In this document: one piece after another, positions 37,354-47,491 of the stretch
Layout: each line of letters opens with the position of its first letter
How positions within the stretch are numbered: position 1 is the first letter of the stretch
From: Bacillus sp. sid0103
Lineage (GTDB): Bacteria; Bacillota; Bacilli; Bacillales_B; DSM-18226
Length of the DNA stretch: 64,000 bases
Reading direction: 5' to 3'
Assembly: GCF_019219025.1 (NCBI RefSeq)
Contig: NZ_JAHUWN010000026.1
Span: 1-64,000, forward strand
The notes under the pieces: generated by a model
Database searches by the model: none
Told to the model about the DNA's origin: nothing
Seen by the model: the letters and a program-made list of their open reading frames with translations, nothing else
Made by a program: the position numbers and the translations under genes

Positions 37354-37515
37354 GGCTCATTTCGTAAACTTTGTTGCTTTTGAAGCTTAATAAAAATCAT
37401 TTCCTAAGTTTTTAGGCAATTTCGCAAATGTTCTTACGAAAAGATGCCAAGAAGCATCTAGTTATACGGGTTGATGTACTTATACGAAAAACAACAATCT
37501 ATGCGAAAATAGCCC
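37354..37515 (+). mobile_element. MITE-like element, copy B
   Basis: About 162 bp with imperfect terminal inverted repeats of about 28 bp (GGCTCATTTCGTAAAC at the left; the right end reads GGCTATTTTCGCATAG in reverse complement). The 8-bp sequence TTATAAAA flanks it on both sides (37346-37353 and 37516-37523), as a target duplication would. It is the inverted partner of 10174-10336. It sits 26 bp upstream of the dipeptidase start, where it may carry that operon's promoter. Confidence 0.75.
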
Positions 37516-37542
37516 TTATAAAAATTTTATCACAACAAAAAT

Positions 37543-37568
37543 AAGCTAGGTTAATAAATACCTAGCCC
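37543..37568 (-). terminator. Terminator of the SRPBCC gene
   Basis: On the minus strand GGGCTAGGT pairs with ACCTAGCTT and TATTTTTG follows. Confidence 0.75.
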
Positions 37569-37600
37569 AACAAAAATTTTACTGATTTATGTATAACTAG

Positions 37601-38056
37601 TTAGTTCGCTTCCGCCATCTTTTTAATACTTGCCAGCACTTTGTCCCAAATATCCGCACTTAAATCGCGGTATTTTTTCCCTTCCGGCATCACAGAAAAA
37701 TCTCCTTGCAAAATGTGTAAAGTCGTCTTTCCATTTTCCTCAGACAATTGGAAGGTAATCCCGTCTTCATCGGTAACAAGTGCCTTTTCCTCACTCCGAA
37801 CATCAAATACGGTAAAGCGGAGGAGTTTATTTTGCTCAAGAGCCGTCACATTACCCTCGACGATAACCGTCTCGTCTTCGCCTTTCCAAAGGACAGGACT
37901 GCCTAACTCCCAAGTAGAGTCAAGATGAAACCGTGGTCCTCCGCTTGAAAATTCTGTCGCCCAATGGTTATTGTACTCATGGACCGTTATTACCTCCCAA
38001 ACCTTTGACGCTGGAGCATTGATTTCAACTGTTTTGTCGACAAAAAGCTTACTCAT
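37601..38056 (-). CDS. SRPBCC (START-like) domain protein
   Basis: A 151-residue small-molecule-binding helix-grip fold: VDKTVEINAPASKVWEVIT opens it and the C-terminal helix DIWDKVLASIKKMAE closes it. The middle (ENGKTTLHILQGDF) is the usual antiparallel sheet. Related to AHSA1/polyketide-cyclase-like proteins; ligand unknown. GGAGGAGG precedes the ATG. Single gene with its own terminator. Confidence 0.82.
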   Translation of the reverse strand: MSKLFVDKTVEINAPASKVWEVITVHEYNNHWATEFSSGGPRFHLDSTWELGSPVLWKGEDETVIVEGNVTALEQNKLLRFTVFDVRSEEKALVTDEDGITFQLSEENGKTTLHILQGDFSVMPEGKKYRDLSADIWDKVLASIKKMAEAN

Positions 38057-38166
38057 TTCATTCCTCCTCCATTATAGACCTCATTGATATTTCCATTATA
38101 CTGCACTGATAAACCTATTCATAATTCTACTAGAAAAAAATCGGCTGTGTTACATTCACCAGCCGG

Positions 38167-38985
38167 TTAATATTTTCTTAAAAAAATAGGTTCTTTCTGT
38201 AACACTTTGGTCCTGATGATTTCATGACAGATAGTTAAGACTTTTTCTATGTCCTGTGTGCTATTTGCCAATACCCTTAGAGCAAACCCCGAAACGGCAA
38301 GCATCGATATACCCATTCTAACCTCTAGCAAAGTGTCGAAAACATCTTGCAGGTCGGCCAATAACGCTGGATTAATTCGATGATCAATAACAATCATCGA
38401 TCCATAATGAGAAAAACCCTCCATCATACCAAGGCCCTTAAGGTCGTTGTCAGGTTGAAGTTTCACATGATCAAATAACACGAGTTTGTCGTCCATATAA
38501 ATTTCCATTTTGGCTTGCAGTAAGTCATATTGAAAAGGCATTCCATCTGGAGCCCAGCCAGGAGTATAGATATCCCAGCTAATAAGGGATGACCCTGTTG
38601 CCATTCGAATCACTGTCCGCTGCTTAAAACAGGCATGCTGGTAAGCAATTACTGGGTCAGGTAAATATTCTAATATACTTCCGCTTTTTAAATGAAACTC
38701 CATCTCCTGAATAGCCGGACAGGTACGGGTTTTATAAATTTTAGTTGACGATTGGGTTGTAACAACTGCCTCAGCGTCCTCTTCCAAAACGACGACAGTT
38801 TTGTAGGAGTCACCTTCCACGTATCCTCCACCCGGATTCATCACATAAAAATAGGCTTCGCCACCCCCTGTCAGGTAAACGGGTCTAGTAATTTTTAAAG
38901 CACCCTCTGAATAGGATTCTTTTAAAATGGTCTTCTTCCCTTTCCTCATACCTGTTAGCCGCAAGTATCCAGTCCAATGTTCCAC
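38167..38985 (-). CDS. ureD: Urease accessory protein UreD (UreH)
   Basis: A 272-residue scaffold that binds apo-urease and, with UreF and UreG, delivers nickel. Typical stretches are YLTGGGEAYFYVMNPGGGYVEGD (in part, near 36-57), TTQSSTKIYKT (near 77) and LEYLPDPVIAYQHACF (near 105-120). GTG start at 38985, next to the ureG stop. It is the last gene of the long purine/urea run; in many organisms it comes last or first. Confidence 0.93.
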   Translation of the reverse strand: MEHWTGYLRLTGMRKGKKTILKESYSEGALKITRPVYLTGGGEAYFYVMNPGGGYVEGDSYKTVVVLEEDAEAVVTTQSSTKIYKTRTCPAIQEMEFHLKSGSILEYLPDPVIAYQHACFKQRTVIRMATGSSLISWDIYTPGWAPDGMPFQYDLLQAKMEIYMDDKLVLFDHVKLQPDNDLKGLGMMEGFSHYGSMIVIDHRINPALLADLQDVFDTLLEVRMGISMLAVSGFALRVLANSTQDIEKVLTICHEIIRTKVLQKEPIFLRKY

Positions 38986-39597
38986 CTACCCTAATCCTGC
39001 CAATAGCGCATTTGACTTGAGCCAATCAATTACTTCGTTTATACCAACATCCTCTTTTAAGTTTGTAAAAATATACGGCTTCTTGCCTCGCGCTGCCTGT
39101 GTATCTGCCTCCATGACTTCTAGACTTGCGCCAACATATGGGGCTAAATCAATCTTGTTGATGATAAACAGGTCCGATTTGATCATCCCTTGACCGCCTT
39201 TACGGGGGATTTTTTCACCTTGGGCTACATCGATAATATAAATAGAAAAGTCAACAAGTTCCGGACTAAAGGTAGCAGCTAGGTTATCACCGCCGCTCTC
39301 GACAAAAATCAGCGCAAGATCCGGATGTATCTCTTTTAACTCATCAATCGCTGCAAAATTCATGGATGCGTCTTCCCGAATCGCCGTATGCGGGCATCCT
39401 CCGGTTTCCACACCAATAATTCGATCCTCTGGAAGGACACTGTTTTTTATTAAAAACTGTGCATCTTCCTTTGTGTAGATATCATTGGTTACGACCGCCA
39501 TTTTATATTCTTCATGGAGGTGCCTGGTTAACCGCTCTACAAGCAGTGTCTTCCCTGCTCCCACTGGCCCTCCCACTCCGATACGTATTGGCTCCAT
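38986..39597 (-). CDS. ureG: Urease accessory GTPase UreG
   Basis: A 203-residue SIMIBI-class GTPase that powers nickel insertion. The P-loop GGPVGAGKT is at about 9-17, the nickel-binding CPH is in [14 protein letters not shown] (near 66-68) and [15 protein letters not shown] follows near 100. NKID (near 150) is the base-recognition motif. ATG at 39597 follows GAAGGGG; an ATG at 39615 lies before that site. Confidence 0.96.
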   Translation of the reverse strand: MEPIRIGVGGPVGAGKTLLVERLTRHLHEEYKMAVVTNDIYTKEDAQFLIKNSVLPEDRIIGVETGGCPHTAIREDASMNFAAIDELKEIHPDLALIFVESGGDNLAATFSPELVDFSIYIIDVAQGEKIPRKGGQGMIKSDLFIINKIDLAPYVGASLEVMEADTQAARGKKPYIFTNLKEDVGINEVIDWLKSNALLAGLG

Positions 39598-39620
39598 TCT
39601 TTCCCCTTCTTTCATGGTAT

Positions 39621-40307
39621 TTAGGACATAAACAATCTGGTATGTAATCTTTCGTGGCGCATTTGTGCCATTTCAATTCCAGGAGCGACGGCTCCGAAAT
39701 CATCAGTATCCAGGCCCTCCATTTCCTCTGTTGTCTTCAGCAAATACGGCTGTAATTCTAAGAGAATGCGTTGGCCTGCCGTCTGGCCAAGCGGGATTCC
39801 GCGTACCCCATTCTGAATAAGTGTCACCATACTTGAATAAAGAAAGGTTAGTATACACGGTCTTTTCTCGATCCCTAGGTACTGGCAAATCATCGCAAAG
39901 GCAACTCCAGGATGACCATACGCCTCCTTGGTCCGGATTTTTTTAAGGTATGTTTCTAAAACTGGGATAGAATATAAATCGATCCCCATTCGAATCATTC
40001 TTTCTCCAATCCTCCGGTTTGCCTCTCGTGCTTCTTTGGAGATATTCTGCACGAACAATTTTTTGTCTAGCCCCCATATCTCTTCGAAATCATGATTGAG
40101 CAACGCCTCAAAAGTTAAGCGGCAGGCAAGCCCATCCGTATAGGCCATTTGTTTTTCCAAGTATATTCGAATCCATTCAAAAAAGGTTTCCTTACTATAG
40201 ACGCTTTCTTCCTGGATATAAGTTTCCAAACCAAATGAATGAGAAAAAGCTCCTGAAGGAAAATTCGAATCTCCGATTTGCAGTAACGCCAAGAGATGAT
40301 TATCCAT
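39621..40307 (-). CDS. ureF: Urease accessory protein UreF
   Basis: A 228-residue all-helical protein: [24 protein letters not shown] at the start is the family signature, with the QTAGQRIL stretch near 185. It links UreG and UreD on the apo-urease. It overlaps the ureE end by eight bases. Confidence 0.94.
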   Translation of the reverse strand: MDNHLLALLQIGDSNFPSGAFSHSFGLETYIQEESVYSKETFFEWIRIYLEKQMAYTDGLACRLTFEALLNHDFEEIWGLDKKLFVQNISKEAREANRRIGERMIRMGIDLYSIPVLETYLKKIRTKEAYGHPGVAFAMICQYLGIEKRPCILTFLYSSMVTLIQNGVRGIPLGQTAGQRILLELQPYLLKTTEEMEGLDTDDFGAVAPGIEMAQMRHERLHTRLFMS

Positions 40308-40746
40308 GGGAATGACCGATATGGCGGAAGGCCTTTTTTACTTTTCTCTCTTCTCTTGAGTAGGGTACAGCAAGCTGGTCCAGCAGTTCTTGAACGAGAT
40401 AATCATATTGGAGGAGCATAACCTCCCCTTCAAACTGAGCAGGAAGGTGGCGGTTCCCTAACTGATGGGCAATTTCCCCCATTTGCTTTAGGCTAGTCGG
40501 TTGAATCACGAGCAAATCATCACTTGTAACACTGATGACAATCATATTTCTGTCATCCATGAACAAGATATCGCCGTCGATTAAGTCTTTGGCGGTCTTT
40601 AAGCGAATGCCAATTTCTTTCCCGTGGTCTGTAGTCACCCGCTGAATTCGTTTCACTAAGTCATCACTCGCTAAATACACTCTTTCAATGTGACGTCCAT
40701 TTGTCGAGATTTCTTCCATATTCCCAATGATTTCTTCAATAATCAT
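40300..40746 (-). CDS. ureE: Urease accessory nickel chaperone UreE
   Basis: A 148-residue nickel carrier. The N-terminal peptide-binding-like domain is followed by the metal domain with [21 protein letters not shown] (in part) near 95-115, and a short tail FRHIGHSHG with three histidines, much less rich than in Klebsiella. ATG at 40746 follows AGGAGTG; the open frame reaches 40806 inside ureC. Confidence 0.93.
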   Translation of the reverse strand: MIIEEIIGNMEEISTNGRHIERVYLASDDLVKRIQRVTTDHGKEIGIRLKTAKDLIDGDILFMDDRNMIVISVTSDDLLVIQPTSLKQMGEIAHQLGNRHLPAQFEGEVMLLQYDYLVQELLDQLAVPYSREERKVKKAFRHIGHSHG

Positions 40747-40756
40747 AATCTCACTC

Positions 40757-42469
40757 CTAAAATAAGAAATAGCGCTGTGCCATCGGTAATACCTCTGCTG
40801 GTTCACAGGTCATAAGTTCGCCAGCCACGATGACTTCATAAGTTTGTGGATCGACTTCAATGGTTGGCATTTCAGCATTGAGTTTCATATCCTTTTTTGA
40901 AAGTTGACGAATTCCTTGAACTGGTTTGATTTGTTTTTTTAGCCCCAACTTTTCGGGAACACCTTGCTCAATGGCTGCTTTAGACATGAAGGTAACCGAT
41001 GTGGTGTGCTTGGCTTTTCCGAAAGCAGCAAACATAGGACGGTACAGAACTGGCTGTGGAGTTGGAATGGATGCATTTGGATCTCCCATCAAACTATGGG
41101 CAATCATTCCACCTTTAATGACAATCTCTGGTTTAACACCAAAAAATGCTGGATCCCAAATAACAAGGTCAGCCATTTTCCCCACTTCTACCGAACCAAC
41201 CTCCGCAGCAATCCCGTGCGTTATCGCTGGATTAATCGTGTATTTGGCAATATATCGCTTGGCACGAAAGTTATCTGCTTCTCCCTTGTCTTCTGGCAGC
41301 TTGCCTCGTTGTTTTCGCATTTTATCAGCCGTTTGCCAGGTCCGCATAATCACTTCGCCCACTCGTCCCATCGCCTGCGAATCGGAACTAATCATGCTGA
41401 ACACGCCCAAATCGTGGAGAATGTCTTCTGCAGCAATCGTCTCTTTCCGTATTCGTGAGTCAGCAAAGGCAATATCTTCGGGTACATCAGGATCTAAATG
41501 ATGGCAAACCATCAGCATATCTAAGTGCTCATCTAAGGTATTCTTGGTATACGGACGTGTTGGATTGGTGGATGATGGCAAGATATACGGGTAGCTTGCA
41601 ACTTTTATAATATCGGGAGCATGCCCCCCGCCAGCCCCTTCCGTATGATACGTATGGATAACCCGGCCATTAATCGCCGCTAGGGTATCCTCGACAAATC
41701 CGCCTTCATTAAGGGTGTCGGTGTGGATGGCAACTTGGACATCATACTTATCTGCGACCCTGAGGCAGTGGTCTATCGCTGATGCGGTTGTCCCCCAATC
41801 TTCATGCAGTTTAAGCCCGATCACACCGGCATTGATTTGTTCAATTAACGGTTCTTCCGCAGACGAATTTCCCTTTCCTAAGAATCCAAGATTCATAGGG
41901 AATTCTTCAGCTGCCTCTAACATGCGATGAATATTCCATTCACCCGGTGTGCAGGTTGTCGCATTCGTTCCGGTGGCCGGACCCGTGCCGCCGCCGATCA
42001 TGGTTGTAATCCCGGATGATAGAGCTGTTTCGATTTGCTGTGGACTTATAAAATGGATATGGGCATCAATGCCGCCAGCTGTTACAATCATGCCTTCGCC
42101 GGCAATAATTTCGGTTGAGGCACCAATGATCATGTCTACGCCTTCCATTAAGAGGGGATTCCCACTTTTTCCGATTCCTGCAATTCGTCCATCACGAATG
42201 CCAATATCGGCTTTATAAATCCCGCTATAATCCAGAATAATCGCATTAGTTATGACGGTATCGAGTGCTCCTTGTGCTCGTGTGGCAAGCGGATGCTGTC
42301 CCATCCCATCACGGATTACCTTTCCGCCGCCAAACTTCACTTCATCCCCATAAACGGTAAAATCCTTTTCGATTTCGATAAATAAATCGGTATCGGCAAG
42401 CCGGATGGCATCTCCTGTTGTCGGACCAAACATGTCTGCATATTGCTTTCTTGACATTCGAAAGCTCAT
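40757..42469 (-). CDS. ureC: Urease, alpha (catalytic) subunit
   Basis: A 570-residue dinuclear nickel hydrolase that splits urea to ammonia and carbamate. The first histidines are in DAHIHF (near 135), the carbamylated lysine in GLKLHEDWG (near 218), further ligands in [11 protein letters not shown] (near 247) and [12 protein letters not shown] (near 275), the flap His in MVCHHLD (near 323) and the Asp in SSDSQAMGR (near 363). All are present, so it should be active. GAGGAGG precedes the ATG, which overlaps the ureB stop. Confidence 0.97.
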   Translation of the reverse strand: MSFRMSRKQYADMFGPTTGDAIRLADTDLFIEIEKDFTVYGDEVKFGGGKVIRDGMGQHPLATRAQGALDTVITNAIILDYSGIYKADIGIRDGRIAGIGKSGNPLLMEGVDMIIGASTEIIAGEGMIVTAGGIDAHIHFISPQQIETALSSGITTMIGGGTGPATGTNATTCTPGEWNIHRMLEAAEEFPMNLGFLGKGNSSAEEPLIEQINAGVIGLKLHEDWGTTASAIDHCLRVADKYDVQVAIHTDTLNEGGFVEDTLAAINGRVIHTYHTEGAGGGHAPDIIKVASYPYILPSSTNPTRPYTKNTLDEHLDMLMVCHHLDPDVPEDIAFADSRIRKETIAAEDILHDLGVFSMISSDSQAMGRVGEVIMRTWQTADKMRKQRGKLPEDKGEADNFRAKRYIAKYTINPAITHGIAAEVGSVEVGKMADLVIWDPAFFGVKPEIVIKGGMIAHSLMGDPNASIPTPQPVLYRPMFAAFGKAKHTTSVTFMSKAAIEQGVPEKLGLKKQIKPVQGIRQLSKKDMKLNAEMPTIEVDPQTYEVIVAGELMTCEPAEVLPMAQRYFLF

Positions 42470-42795
42470 AACGTGTCCTCCTCTGCATGGTCCAATGGGC
42501 CCTCCGTTTTATTATTTAACCCATAGACTTCACGCTGACCAGCGAAGGGGACGAGTTCTACTTCTTTCGCATCGCCAGGTTCAAACCGGACAGCAGTGCC
42601 GGCCGGGATATTTAGATGCTTGCCAAACGCTGGGTCACGTTCAAATTTCAGCGCACTATTTACTTCGTAAAAATGAAAATGTGACCCAATTTGTATTGGC
42701 CGGTCGCCTTGATTGAGCACCATGATCCTAGAAGTCTTCCTTCCTTTATTGCAGACAATCAGCTCTTGTCGTAAGAGATATTCTCCTGGAATCAT
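42466..42795 (-). CDS. ureB: Urease, beta subunit
   Basis: A 109-residue structural subunit: IPGEYLL opens it; [19 protein letters not shown] (near 34-52) and [17 protein letters not shown] (near 71-87) are the signatures. ATG at 42795 follows TTGGAGTG at six bases; the frame runs back to 42864 without a site. Unusually it is separated from ureA by 278 bp that hold a tandem repeat. Confidence 0.95.
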   Translation of the reverse strand: MIPGEYLLRQELIVCNKGRKTSRIMVLNQGDRPIQIGSHFHFYEVNSALKFERDPAFGKHLNIPAGTAVRFEPGDAKEVELVPFAGQREVYGLNNKTEGPLDHAEEDTL

Positions 42796-42924
42796 TTTTT
42801 TCACTCCAATATATATTAGATTTGTTTGATTGGTGCTCTGATGATTATTGGTAAAATGAATCACTTATTTCGTAGGATGGAACCGCTATTTTTAAAGCAG
42901 CCTCCTTAATTGGAAGTTGTTTTC

Positions 42925-43043
42925 CATTTATCGTAAAATTAATTCTCTTTTTCGTAAAATAACTTCATTTTTCGTAAAATTAACTAGCCATTGTGTAAAA
43001 TTTCCTATTTATCTTGTAAAATTAGATTAATATTTTGTAAAAT
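42925..43043. repeat. Tandem array of six ~21-bp units between ureA and ureB
   Basis: (T)CGTAAAAT or TTGTAAAAT recurs at 42931, 42952, 42972, 42993, 43014 and 43035, a period of 20-21 bp, with AT-rich sequence between. The gap 42796-43073 contains no gene and no clear terminator. Confidence 0.85.
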
Positions 43044-43073
43044 CATTACTTTTTTCTAACAAACAGCTCTTGG

Positions 43074-43376
43074 CTAGCGAATCGGTTCATGTACAGTGAC
43101 AAGCTTGGTTCCATCTGGAAAGGTTGCTTCTACTTGAATATCGTGAATCATCTCCGGTATCCCTTCCATCACATCATCGCTCGATAATATTTTGGTCCCT
43201 TCACTCATCAGCTCAGCTACCGATTTTCCATCTCTAGCCCCCTCGATAATTTCGTAAGTGATTAGCGCAATCGCCTCTGGATAGTTTAATTTTAGGCCCC
43301 GTTCTTTGCGGCGTCTGGCCAGGTCTGCTGCAACAACAATCATTAATTTTTCCTGCTCCCGCTGGGTTAACTTCAT
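43074..43376 (-). CDS. ureA: Urease, gamma subunit
   Basis: A 100-residue structural subunit, the standard length. The N-terminal [30 protein letters not shown] (near 30) and the end VQATFPDGT-like stretch [19 protein letters not shown] (in part) are conserved. Its ATG overlaps the M20 hydrolase stop (ATGA) and GGGGAGAGG lies just upstream, so urease is translationally linked to the purine degradation genes. Confidence 0.96.
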   Translation of the reverse strand: MKLTQREQEKLMIVVAADLARRRKERGLKLNYPEAIALITYEIIEGARDGKSVAELMSEGTKILSSDDVMEGIPEMIHDIQVEATFPDGTKLVTVHEPIR

Positions 43377-44632
43377 CCCTTACCTCTCCCCAATAAATCA
43401 TAAAGTGTACAAGCAATAATCTTTGTGGCATCAACCAAATCATCGATTCTGATATGTTCATCTGCCCGGTGCCCATTGGCCTCTTCGAGCACTTTAGGTC
43501 CAACACCAAACATGATTGTTGGAATACCTTTTTCATAAAAATGACGGGCATCTGCATAGATCGGTACTCCATTAATTGCTAATTCACCCTTCTCCTTAAT
43601 AATGGATTTCCAATTCGAAGAAAGAGTTGAAATCAATGGTGAATCTTCAGGAACAGGTCCGAAGCTTTCCGCATGAAGAATTTTTCGAATTTCTATTTTG
43701 AGTCCTTCAATTGCCTTAACTGCTTCTTCCACTACATTACGAAATTCCACTTCTGCCTCGGCCCCGTCTTCACCAGGGATCAATCTCCGGTCGACCCTGA
43801 TCGTACATTCATCAGGGACGACATTCGTGTTAATCCCCCCTGAAATGAGACCGATAACCAAGGTTGGATGATCAATCCCAGGCACTGCAGATTTTTTAGC
43901 TGCAAGAGTCTGACGGTATTCATACAAAGCATTTAGGATTCGTGTTGTCGCCTCTAACGCATCGATTCCTGTGTGAGGCAGAGCTGCATGGGCAGACTTT
44001 CCAATCGTTTTGACTTCAAAATGGAGACAGCCGTTATGGGCATTGACCGCTGAGTAGGTAAAACCGGCGGCAATTGCTTGGTCTGGAATGATTGCCCCTT
44101 GATCAAGCAGCCTTCTCGGTCCTAATTCCCCCCCTGTCTCTTCATCAAAAGTAAAGGCAAGGTCGACTTTCCCCTGCAATGGTTGACTGATTTTGGCCTG
44201 CTTCAAAGCTAAAACAGCATACGAATAGGCTGCAATGTCCGATTTGGAAACTGCAACGCCTCGCCCATACATCTTACCGTTAATAACCGCTCCCCCATAT
44301 GGGTCGACACTCCAGCCCAGCCCCGGCGGCACAACATCCCCATGTGCATTTAAGGCGATATTCGTTCCTTCTCCATTTCCAAACTCGGTACGACTAAGGA
44401 CATTGGCCAAACTAATCATTCCAGCGGCTTTCACTTCCGCTTCATCAACCTCTAATAGGGAGACATCCTCAAACCCAAGATCTAGAAGCTGTTGGTATAA
44501 AAAAGCAGCAATCGGATAACAGTCTCCTGCAGGATTATCCGATGGAACTTGCACAATCTTTTTTAAAAAATCAATCATTTCAACTTGGTGCTCGTCAATC
44601 CACTGGATTAATCGTTCCTTATCTTGATTCAT
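43373..44632 (-). CDS. M20 family metallohydrolase; candidate ureide amidohydrolase
   Basis: A 419-residue two-domain zinc hydrolase of the ArgE/DapE branch. Metal and catalytic residues are in [10 protein letters not shown] (near 93-102), [10 protein letters not shown] (near 125-134; the usual G-x-x-D-x-K metal Asp is replaced by AVSKSD), and [11 protein letters not shown] (near 161-171). The lid domain begins near 190 and ends before a C-terminal ADEHIRIDD. It lies between allantoinase and ureA, where allantoate amidohydrolase is expected, but it lacks the usual features of that subfamily (such as GSHxDTV). It may act on allantoate or ureidoglycolate; that is inferred from place only. AAGGAGGAG precedes the ATG. 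Confidence 0.75.
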   Translation of the reverse strand: MNQDKERLIQWIDEHQVEMIDFLKKIVQVPSDNPAGDCYPIAAFLYQQLLDLGFEDVSLLEVDEAEVKAAGMISLANVLSRTEFGNGEGTNIALNAHGDVVPPGLGWSVDPYGGAVINGKMYGRGVAVSKSDIAAYSYAVLALKQAKISQPLQGKVDLAFTFDEETGGELGPRRLLDQGAIIPDQAIAAGFTYSAVNAHNGCLHFEVKTIGKSAHAALPHTGIDALEATTRILNALYEYRQTLAAKKSAVPGIDHPTLVIGLISGGINTNVVPDECTIRVDRRLIPGEDGAEAEVEFRNVVEEAVKAIEGLKIEIRKILHAESFGPVPEDSPLISTLSSNWKSIIKEKGELAINGVPIYADARHFYEKGIPTIMFGVGPKVLEEANGHRADEHIRIDDLVDATKIIACTLYDLLGRGKG

Positions 44633-44748
44633 CTAACTCCTCCTTTTTACTACGCGCTCGCTTTGTGAGGTAAGAATTGGATAAGTATATCAAGAACAAT
44701 CTCTAGTTCAGTTGTGGGTATTTTTCTTACAGCGAATAACTGCTTTAT

Positions 44749-46107
44749 TTATAGGCAAACACCTAATTTTTCGTTGCTCACCCCGGATTGATCATCATAA
44801 ATGACCCTTCCTCGTAAAATTGTTTTCTTCACCATAAGTAAAAACTCTTTATCTTCATAAGGTGAATAGGCATTCCTGAAAGCCAATGACTCTTTATTAA
44901 CAAACGTTGATTCATCCAGGCGAATCAAGACGAGGTCCGCATCTAAGCCGGGACGGATCTGCCCTTTTCGGTCTGCTACGCCAAACCGCTTCGCAACATT
45001 AGATGTCCCTAACGGTAAAATTTGTTTAAGGTTCATTCTTCGTTTCAGGGCCTCATCCAGTAGTGATAGCCATGTAAATTGAACCCCTTGAATTCCTCCC
45101 CATGCATCCCAGATAGAATCCGTTGTTTTCATCGAATATAGGCATGGAGAATGATCCGATCCAATTGTGTCAATCCAGCCGCTCTGAAGGCAGTCCCATA
45201 ACCCTTCTACCTCATCGCGCGGTCTTAATGGCGGTGCACATTTAAGGATTGCCCCACTTTTAAGAAAATCTTCTTCATCAAATATCAAATAATGAGGGCA
45301 GGTTTCCACTGTGACGTCTACTCCGCTTTTTTTGGCTTGTTCGATTAGTCCAATTACTTTCGCCGAACTAATATGAACAAAATGCAGGGCTGTTCCATAT
45401 TTTGCAGCAAGCTCTAAGGCATAGCTGACTGCTGTCTCTTCTGCAGATATGGGTCTGCTCGCAAGAAAGGCCTCCCGTTCATTAATCCCGGCTCTATGTT
45501 TATAAAAAGCTGTCCATTTATTAATCTCCTCATTCCATTCTGCATGAAGGGCGAGGATCTTCTTATGTTCCTTTGCTGCTTGCATGGCTTGTTTTAATCC
45601 ATCTGGTGAAACAAAGTGGAAATCTTCAATCCCACTCTCACTCATAAATGCTTTCCAAGCAATAATTCCCTCACCCATTTGAGAGAGTTCCTGCCGGTTA
45701 GTGAGGTTCGTGTCAGTCATTCCTCCCCACAAGGCATAATCAACATATGACCTTGCAGTTAAATAGTCCTTCTTATCTTGTAAATTCTTAAAATTGGTGA
45801 CAGAGGGGGCACAGTTCAGCGGCATATCAAAGATCGTCGTTGTTCCACCGATAGCTGCGGCCCGGCTGCCTGTCTCGATTCCTTCCCATTCGGTTCTTCC
45901 TGGATCATTAAAATGGACATGGGCATCGATAAAACCAGGAACCACTAGACAACCGCTTGCATCGATTGTCGTATCTGTTTTCTCAATCAATGGTTCTGGT
46001 TCATTTTTTTGAAAGGATTCTATCCGTCCATCAATCACGCGAATATTTACCTCGCGAAAGCCTTCCTCGGTAAAAACTAGCCCATTCTTCACCCATAGTT
46101 CTTTCAT
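44749..46107 (-). CDS. allB: Allantoinase
   Basis: A 452-residue cyclic amidohydrolase that opens allantoin to allantoate with two metal ions. Ligands: HVHF (near 64), the carbamylated Lys in IAWKAFMSESG (near 151), LALHAEW (near 190), LHFVHISS (near 246) and GSDHSPC (near 320). DMPLNCAPSVT (near 95-105) is the allantoinase-type loop, different from hydantoinase and dihydroorotase. AAGGAGGGG precedes the ATG. Gene order places it after HIU hydrolase and before the M20 enzyme. Confidence 0.94.
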   Translation of the reverse strand: MKELWVKNGLVFTEEGFREVNIRVIDGRIESFQKNEPEPLIEKTDTTIDASGCLVVPGFIDAHVHFNDPGRTEWEGIETGSRAAAIGGTTTIFDMPLNCAPSVTNFKNLQDKKDYLTARSYVDYALWGGMTDTNLTNRQELSQMGEGIIAWKAFMSESGIEDFHFVSPDGLKQAMQAAKEHKKILALHAEWNEEINKWTAFYKHRAGINEREAFLASRPISAEETAVSYALELAAKYGTALHFVHISSAKVIGLIEQAKKSGVDVTVETCPHYLIFDEEDFLKSGAILKCAPPLRPRDEVEGLWDCLQSGWIDTIGSDHSPCLYSMKTTDSIWDAWGGIQGVQFTWLSLLDEALKRRMNLKQILPLGTSNVAKRFGVADRKGQIRPGLDADLVLIRLDESTFVNKESLAFRNAYSPYEDKEFLLMVKKTILRGRVIYDDQSGVSNEKLGVCL

Positions 46108-46120
46108 TTTATGCCCCTCC

Positions 46121-46480
46121 TTAACTCCCCCGATAGGTACTGTACCCCCCAGGTGAGATCAACAATGGTACATGATAATGGGATGCGGGTTCAGAAATGC
46201 CAAATCGAATCGGAACACAATCGAAAAATGAAGGATTTCCGATTTGCTTCCCACAATTTCGGAAATAATCTCCAACATAAAAACGAAGTTCATAGATTCC
46301 TATTTTCATGGATGCCCCATCTAAGAGCGGCTGATTAACCCGTCCATCCTCATTTGTGCGGCATGTCAGTATAAATTGAAACAGGTCATCTGAATCTACT
46401 TGCCATAACTCCACTAACACTCCACTTGCAGGCTTACCAATACTTAAGTCCAAGACGTGAGTGGTTAACTTTCCTGTCAT
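46121..46480 (-). CDS. pucM: 5-hydroxyisourate hydrolase
   Basis: A 119-residue transthyretin-like enzyme that hydrolyses 5-hydroxyisourate, the uricase product, to OHCU. The active-site His is in LTTHVLD (near 8), Arg in DGRVNQPLL (near 46), His in HYHVPLLISPGGYSTYRGS (near 101-119), and the chain ends with the diagnostic YRGS. The start overlaps the uricase stop as ATGA. Confidence 0.96.
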   Translation of the reverse strand: MTGKLTTHVLDLSIGKPASGVLVELWQVDSDDLFQFILTCRTNEDGRVNQPLLDGASMKIGIYELRFYVGDYFRNCGKQIGNPSFFDCVPIRFGISEPASHYHVPLLISPGGYSTYRGS

Positions 46481-47430
46481 TTCGGTGATTCCCCTGTATG
46501 TTCTAAATCGTCACGTGTCATCGAGAAACATTGAAACCCATATGGAGGGCGCGGTTCGGTAAATACCTTTCCTTCTTGCGAGGCAGGAATCTCGTCTAAA
46601 ACGGTTTCCCAGGTTCTGTTATTGGATTCAAAGCGAACCTCCACCAACTGTGGAAATCGCTCTAATATGCGAAGGCCAATACGATAGATAAGATTTTGGA
46701 TGGAAGGAGAATTCTCTTCATGAAAAACGGTATAAGCAATATCCCTTATTTGCTCTGCTGCGACATACCCATCATTCGTACCGCCCTTAGCATCCTCGAA
46801 ATCGTTATAACGCCACCCTATATTTAAAAAGATAAAGAGCGGGCGGTCATAGGATTCCGGCAGTGTGGTATATTCATCCCGTACAAACCCGTAAAAGGAA
46901 CTTCCTCGCACCTTTAGCAGTTTAAGCCCCTTCAAACTACAGAGATGATCAGATGTGAGGATCTCTTCCTCAGAGCGTTTCACTTCAACTGAAGCCATGG
47001 ATTGTTCATTTAATGAATAACGAAACACGAATGGACTTGCTTCAAAGCCATTGTTCGTTGGCACTGGAAGTTCATCAAATGGGATTTGTTCACTAGAAAT
47101 ATCAACAGCACTCATATGGGAATATGTTTCAAGGAAACGACGGGCGACAAATTCTAAGAATCCTTCTTGGGTTGAACCTTTATAATCACCAGCATGTTTT
47201 AGAATAAAATTTTTCATCGAATCGGTAGCCACTATTAATCTATTATCTCCATCTTTAAATGACGATAGGAAGGCATCCCCTTCAACCGCAACCTTTACAT
47301 TCATTCCAAAAAGAATATTACTGCGCCCTTTGAAGGTTGATTCAGGAATCGACCGAACTCCCGTAAGCGGTACTGCATAAGTGCGATAAACCCAAACATC
47401 TGCTTTTCCATAGCGCATCGTTCTTTGCAT
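46477..47430 (-). CDS. pucL: Urate oxidase (uricase)
   Basis: A 317-residue cofactor-free oxidase of two tunnelling domains. The catalytic Lys is in RYGKADVWVYR (near 8), the Thr-Asp pair in IVATDSMKNFI (near 69), and Arg/Gln-containing stretches follow (GSSFYGFVRDEYTTLPE in part, near 188). In Bacillus subtilis PucL the OHCU decarboxylase is fused to the N-terminus; here it is a separate gene 61 bases upstream. AAAGGGGG precedes the ATG. It oxidises uric acid with O2 to 5-hydroxyisourate and H2O2. Confidence 0.95.
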   Translation of the reverse strand: MQRTMRYGKADVWVYRTYAVPLTGVRSIPESTFKGRSNILFGMNVKVAVEGDAFLSSFKDGDNRLIVATDSMKNFILKHAGDYKGSTQEGFLEFVARRFLETYSHMSAVDISSEQIPFDELPVPTNNGFEASPFVFRYSLNEQSMASVEVKRSEEEILTSDHLCSLKGLKLLKVRGSSFYGFVRDEYTTLPESYDRPLFIFLNIGWRYNDFEDAKGGTNDGYVAAEQIRDIAYTVFHEENSPSIQNLIYRIGLRILERFPQLVEVRFESNNRTWETVLDEIPASQEGKVFTEPRPPYGFQCFSMTRDDLEHTGESPK

Positions 47431-47491
47431 ACCATCATCCCCCTTTATAAATAGTTAGGTTGTCTCATTAGCTTGCCAAAGGGACAACTTC

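Noticed and set aside
40926..42218. Several long plus-strand frames opposite ureC
   Set aside because: They are shadows of the strongly conserved ureC frame, with no ribosome binding sites and no recognisable product.
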